Shown piece by piece: positions 63,690 through 64,000 of a stretch of DNA of 64,000 nt. The notes under the pieces are model-generated. The model did no database searches. It was not told the origin of the DNA and was given only the letters and a program-made list of their open reading frames with translations. A program made the translations under genes and the position numbers. The stretch covers positions 69,591,303 to 69,655,302 of the forward strand of contig OY744546.1 of assembly GCA_963556195.1 (NCBI GenBank). Reading direction: 5' to 3'. Every line of letters starts with the position of its first letter. Position 1 is the first letter of the stretch. The stretch comes from Sepiola atlantica. Lineage: Eukaryota > Mollusca > Cephalopoda > Sepiida > Sepiolidae.

Positions 63690-64000
63690 TAACATAGTTC
63701 CCCCCAAACGAGGCAGGCCGCCACTATAGACGTAAGGGGCTACTGAGAAAAAAAAAGGGAGACGGTGGGGGGGGGGGGGGAGCCTAAATTGGGATCTGCG
63801 CAGCGAGATGTCTGTTTACATTAGTTTTAAGTAGAAAGTTTGAGTAGAAAGCTCTCCAGCATCAGGGGACCTCAACAGTGAGTTGATTGTCGAGTTGGTC
63901 TAGTGAATTTACGTCGAAAGGGCACCAGAGTAGCCAATTCATCGGAGCATAATCCATTGAAGTATTTGTAAAACAAGCACAAGGATGCTACATTGCGGCG
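63690..64000 (-). pseudogene. LINE family LD 3' end, cut by window end
   Basis: acgaggcaggccgccactat, agacgtaaggggctactgag and tgcgcagcgagatgtctgtt match 11345-11480; the coding end (agaaagctct, gttggtctagtgaattta) continues to the window edge. Confidence 0.75.

Overview
The window is animal genomic DNA, AT-rich and dominated by repeats. One conserved protein-coding gene is recognisable: the 3' half of BBS1 (Bardet-Biedl syndrome 1 protein, a BBSome subunit) on the + strand. Six exons between 12989 and 41350 join in frame and encode 276 residues plus a stop, which by my count is the same length as the matching part of human BBS1. The exons are 87-229 bp and the introns 2.7-7.4 kb. The repeat content (tRNA-, 5S- and U2-snRNA-headed SINE-like elements, many LINE tails, mariner and Helitron-like elements) and the divergence of BBS1 suggest a lophotrochozoan, with a cephalopod such as an octopus as my best guess; this is inference, not proof.

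Layout. 1-12988: upstream of the first visible BBS1 exon. It holds a 5S-derived element, a 59-bp tandem repeat, foldback and Helitron-like repeats, a LINE with nested SINE and LINE insertions, a 37-bp minisatellite (8141-9089) and further LINE remains. No earlier BBS1 exon was recognised. 12989-41350: BBS1 exons and introns. The introns carry MITE-like inverted repeats, two deleted mariners and a decayed transposase. They also carry Helitron-like elements, U2-headed SINE-like elements with target-site duplications, a solo LTR, tRNA- and 5S-headed elements, and microsatellites. 41351-50666: duplicated repeats, foldbacks and a tandem pair of U2-headed elements. 50667-56796: a 6.1-kb satellite made of two interleaved 20-21 bp monomer types. 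56805-64000: LINE ends, a 5S-derived element, an array of U2-like modules, a telomere-like minisatellite (60655-61580) and a LINE reverse transcriptase fragment.

How the parts relate. Nothing besides BBS1 looks like a host gene. The most interesting material is an interspersed family of about 330-370 bp whose 5' end is the first ~38 nt of U2 snRNA, including the branch-point-binding GTAGTA. Three copies are flanked by 10-13 bp direct repeats, as expected of retroposition. Its 3' tail is shared with a tRNA-headed SINE, which suggests one mobilising machinery for two unrelated heads. Parts of the same family recur as ~70-bp tandem modules. Separately, a deleted LINE (7119-8033) carries the same 3' tail as a second SINE family, which identifies the probable LINE partner of that family.
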